Of a stretch of DNA of 64,000 nucleotides, positions 61,752-64,000 are shown in pieces. Below the pieces are notes generated by a model, which saw nothing but the letters and a program-made list of their open reading frames with translations, did no database searches and had not been told where the DNA came from. Origin of the DNA: Asticcacaulis endophyticus (GTDB taxonomy: Bacteria > Pseudomonadota > Alphaproteobacteria > Caulobacterales > Caulobacteraceae); the NCBI RefSeq assembly GCF_014652575.1, contig NZ_BMZB01000002.1, forward strand, positions 62,001 through 126,000, in the 5' to 3' direction. Positions within the stretch are counted from its first letter, which is position 1; the number at the start of each line of letters is the position of its first letter. The translations under genes and the position numbers were made by a program.

Positions 61752-62726
61752 TTAATATATCAGAATGGCTTTATCGCTCATGCGGACGGTGCGAAGGGCC
61801 AGCGTATCTATTACGGCATCAATAGCCACATCGGGATCGGCAATATTAAAGACGCCCGTCACTGTCTTCTGGCGCGCGTCCGAGCTGGCGAGGACTACCA
61901 CCCCGCGACGGTAGCGACTGATTTCATCGACAACTTCCGACAGCGGAGCGCGGTAGAAGACCAGTTGGCCTTTGCGCCAAGCCGCAAGTTCGATCGGGTC
62001 ACGGTCCGCGTCGCGGTCAATGCGGCTCTGGCTAACCCATGCGCTTTGACCGGGCATCAGCACGTCCTGTCGCTGAAGACGAGGGGCCTGGACGCCCACG
62101 GCGCCTTTGACCACGCTGACATGGGTACGCTGGGTATCATAGCGAACATCAAAGGCGGTGCCGAGAACACGCGCGCTGCCCGACGGGCTGTCGACGATAA
62201 ACGGGCGGGCCGGGTTGTGGGCCACCTCAAAATAGGCCTCGCCGCGTTTAAGGTGCACCCGGCGGGTATCGGCACTGTAGGCCACATTCAACGCCGTGTC
62301 CGTATTCAATGTAATCACACTGCCGTCGTTGAGCCGCAGAGTACGGGTTTCACCAACGGCTGTAACCGTATCACCCCGCAGGCGGTAATACCCGCCTTGT
62401 GTCAGCCATGTGCCGCCAATGACGGCAATCGCCAGGCTTGCGGCTATGGCATAGCCCTGCCACTTGCGATAGGCGGGCGGCGCACGATGCCTTTCGTTTC
62501 GCGGCAGGAAAGAAGCTTGCTCTTTGTCAATCGCCAGGGCCGGGGCACCCAGCACGGAAAATAGAGCTTCGGCTTCGCGCATGGCTTCAGCGCGCTCAGA
62601 GCCACCTGCGAGCCAGACCTGAAAGGCGTGTTCGGTCTTAGCGTCGGGCGATTCCCGCCGACGTAGATGCCATCGACTGGCCTCTTCAAAGAGGGCGTCA
62701 TCGGTGTCTGAAAGTGGAGTCGTCAT
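61752..62726 (-). CDS. FecR-family anti-sigma regulator, third system
   Basis: 324 residues. Cytosolic anti-sigma region with ASRWHLRRRESPDAKTEHAF, membrane helix at about residues 88-108 (GYAIAASLAIAVIGGTWLTQ), then the FecR domain (TLRLNDGSVITLNTDTALNV, VHLKRGEAYFEVAHNPARPF) and a C-terminal STN-like tail. Intact, although its receptor downstream is only a remnant, so the signalling chain is presumably dead or uses another receptor. Confidence 0.92.
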   Translation of the reverse strand: MTTPLSDTDDALFEEASRWHLRRRESPDAKTEHAFQVWLAGGSERAEAMREAEALFSVLGAPALAIDKEQASFLPRNERHRAPPAYRKWQGYAIAASLAIAVIGGTWLTQGGYYRLRGDTVTAVGETRTLRLNDGSVITLNTDTALNVAYSADTRRVHLKRGEAYFEVAHNPARPFIVDSPSGSARVLGTAFDVRYDTQRTHVSVVKGAVGVQAPRLQRQDVLMPGQSAWVSQSRIDRDADRDPIELAAWRKGQLVFYRAPLSEVVDEISRYRRGVVVLASSDARQKTVTGVFNIADPDVAIDAVIDTLALRTVRMSDKAILIY

Positions 62727-62784
62727 ATGCCTTCCCGTGCCGGTCTATTTACTAGACGAACGAGGAAGGTGAAATCCCCTAGTA

Positions 62785-63342
62785 TCATGCGTTTCTACCG
62801 ACCTCGCGCAAGCGCTTGCGACAGTGCGACAGGGCAAACGCCAAATGGTTCTCGACGGTTCGCGGCGAAATCTGAAGTTGGGCCGCGACCTCTTTCATCG
62901 ACAACCCCTGGCCGCGGTAAAGAAGAAAGACCTGTCGGCTTCTGTCGGGTAAGTCCCTGATAGCCTGCTGCAGAACCGCAAACTCTTGCTGGCTGGCCAG
63001 CACCTGGAACGGCGAAGGGGTGTCGCTCACAATGGTTTCCGGGACTTCCTGCGCGGTGAAAACCCGAGCTTGGGCGCTGAATTGGCGCTGACGGTCGATG
63101 ATCAGATTTGCGATCATCCGACGTATATAGGCGACAGGATTTTGTATGTCAGGGGAATCGGCGGGTTTAGGCGTGTTCAGCTTTTCCAGGCGAATCCAGG
63201 CGTCTTGCATAACCTCGTCGGCAACGGAGCTAGACCCGGATTTACGCAAGGCAAACCTGTGTAATTCGGTGTATCGGCTTTCCAGCACGCGCGTCAAAGT
63301 CAGCGCTGTAGGCGGGGTTCCGTGGGGCGAATTATGGGGCAT
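62785..63342 (-). CDS. ECF sigma factor (FecI-like), third system
   Basis: 185 residues. Region 2: FALRKSGSSSVADEVMQDAW and YIRRMIANLIIDRQRQ; region 4: LPDRSRQVFLLYRGQGLSMK and LQISPRTVENHLAFAL. Head of fecI-fecR-receptor; fecR starts 58 bp downstream. A Fur-like site lies 40-60 bp upstream. Confidence 0.93.
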   Translation of the reverse strand: MPHNSPHGTPPTALTLTRVLESRYTELHRFALRKSGSSSVADEVMQDAWIRLEKLNTPKPADSPDIQNPVAYIRRMIANLIIDRQRQFSAQARVFTAQEVPETIVSDTPSPFQVLASQQEFAVLQQAIRDLPDRSRQVFLLYRGQGLSMKEVAAQLQISPRTVENHLAFALSHCRKRLREVGRNA

Positions 63343-63381
63343 GAAGGCTTAAATGCTAAATATCTTAGCATCCGTTTATAG

Positions 63382-63402
63382 TTGCGAACGATTATCAATT
63401 AC
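63382..63402. promoter_or_regulatory. Fur-box-like sequence before the third sigma gene
   Basis: TTGCGAACGATTATCAATTAC shares GAACGATTATCA-like core with the dyad at 61613-61635 (CAAACGATTATCA). Less symmetric. Placement 40-60 bp before the start suits an iron-regulated promoter. Confidence 0.45.
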
Positions 63403-63805
63403 TCGACTTCTTTGCAGAAGTCATCCAACAATGTCGTGTAAGCGTCCGCTGCATCGGGCCAGAGGCATATTCATAGCATCCCGCAGTCCAACGATTTTGA
63501 TTGTCCCGCCGTTCGCTCGTCTAGAGTAGGACGTGGGTTGGCCGAACCTTTCTTACACCATCATGCAGCACTCGCGGAGATGACTGCGGACAGAACCACG
63601 AAGCCGGCGACCGGAAATGGCTCAAAAGGGGATTGCCTTTAAGTGCCCCGTTACAGAAAGCGGACATGATTAAAAAAAGTGATAGCCTTTCCGTTCCGTA
63701 AAGCAGAAAAAAGACTTACATTGTCTGTAGTTTCACCGAAGCACTGGAGCCTTGTCCTGTGCAAATTTGAAGGCTTTTGGCCGATTTCTGATAGGGGGGG
63801 GAGGA
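63403..63805. other. Spacer without recognisable genes
   Basis: About 400 bp of noncoding sequence. A short frame starting at 63679 overlaps the start of the following gene and has shadow-like composition. No tRNA or hairpin terminator is evident. Confidence 0.4.
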
Positions 63806-64000
63806 ATGAACAAAGCTATAAGCTGGTGGATGACTGTGTTTGGAGCGTTCTTAGCGGCAACCACATTTTTGAGCATCGTTTCACACGCATTCTCTGTTCC
63901 TATTTCTCACATGTTTACTGACCTCATTGAGTTCTATCGAGGACTGTTCAGGCCTATTATAGACATGGTTCAAGTGCCGTTTCTGCGATTGTTGGACGCC
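63806..64000 (+). CDS. Membrane protein, N-terminal part (runs off the window)
   Basis: Starts at ATG 63806 directly after a GGGGGGGAGGA ribosome site and stays open to the last base (65 codons). The N-terminus NKAISWWMTVFGAFLAATTF is a membrane helix, followed by amphipathic stretches (FTDLIEFYRGLFRPIIDMV). Not recognisable from this portion. Confidence 0.65.
   Translation, partial: MNKAISWWMTVFGAFLAATTFLSIVSHAFSVPISHMFTDLIEFYRGLFRPIIDMVQVPFLRLLDA

Noticed and set aside
1-64000. CRISPR arrays, insertion sequences, tRNA or rRNA genes
   Set aside because: I looked for repeat-spacer patterns, transposase motifs and tRNA-like cloverleafs and found none I could support by eye.

Overview
The window looks like an accessory-rich stretch of a Caulobacterales-type alphaproteobacterium (Asticcacaulis/Caulobacter-like). 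The evidence is moderate-to-high GC, an alphaproteobacterial LexA box (GTTC-N7-GTTC), an imuA-imuB-dnaE2 mutasome, several FecI/FecR/TonB-receptor systems, and an astexin-type lasso peptide cluster with an isopeptidase. The assignment is inferred from gene families only; no 16S or tRNA gene is visible. A RepA-like initiator and conjugation genes are present, so the molecule may be a plasmid or chromid, or a chromosome carrying an integrated element.

Layout. 0-3 kb: the C-terminal part of a nitrilase-fold protein, cut by the window edge, followed by a winged-helix/coiled-coil protein with a kinase-like tail; a possible defence unit. 3.4-4.9 kb: AraC regulator and a secreted PEBP/YbhB protein. 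5-9.4 kb: lipoprotein, small membrane protein, CopG-like protein and TraG/VirD4 coupling protein. 9.6-12.1 kb: small cargo genes, a putative zinc peptidase and a TacAT-type toxin-antitoxin pair. 12.2-24 kb: a complete lasso peptide locus. It holds two XRE repressors with duplicated operators, an ECF sigma factor, an anti-sigma FecR, a TonB receptor and the isopeptidase on the plus strand, converging on cyclase C, protease B, the 50-residue precursor A and a GntR regulator on the minus strand. 24.2-30.7 kb: SOS mutagenesis cassette with a LexA box, and an SRAP peptidase. 30.9-38 kb: a 1732-residue nuclease-STAND NTPase (Avs-like), an XRE regulator, a frameshifted gene and a P-loop kinase. 38.2-48.7 kb: mobile-element backbone with relaxase, lytic transglycosylase, DUF736, TraF, RepA, a MerR/excisionase-like HTH, two DUF2285-type genes, HU and DUF2493, plus decayed copies. 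48.7-51 kb: gene remnants around an esterase. 51.2-57.7 kb: haem uptake (sigma, FecR, large TonB receptor, haem oxygenase, TonB). 57.9-61.4 kb: LysR/MFS pair, and a LysR paired with a truncated carboxymuconolactone decarboxylase. 61.3-63.3 kb: a third FecI/FecR system whose receptor is cut off by a deletion. The window ends in a partial membrane protein.

How it fits together. In the lasso locus the precursor would be cut by B, cyclised by C and exported. The TonB receptor with FecR and sigma would take up the mature peptide or sense it at the cell surface, and the isopeptidase would linearise it. I see no dedicated lasso exporter (D gene). The relaxase (38-40 kb) and the coupling protein (7-9 kb), normally neighbours in such elements, are separated by about 29 kb of cargo, and no trb/virB secretion genes are seen. 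The element is therefore either split by insertion, only mobilisable, or decaying. Several truncations and pseudogenes (45.5, 48.7, 50.6 and 61.4 kb) show that this stretch has been rearranged repeatedly.
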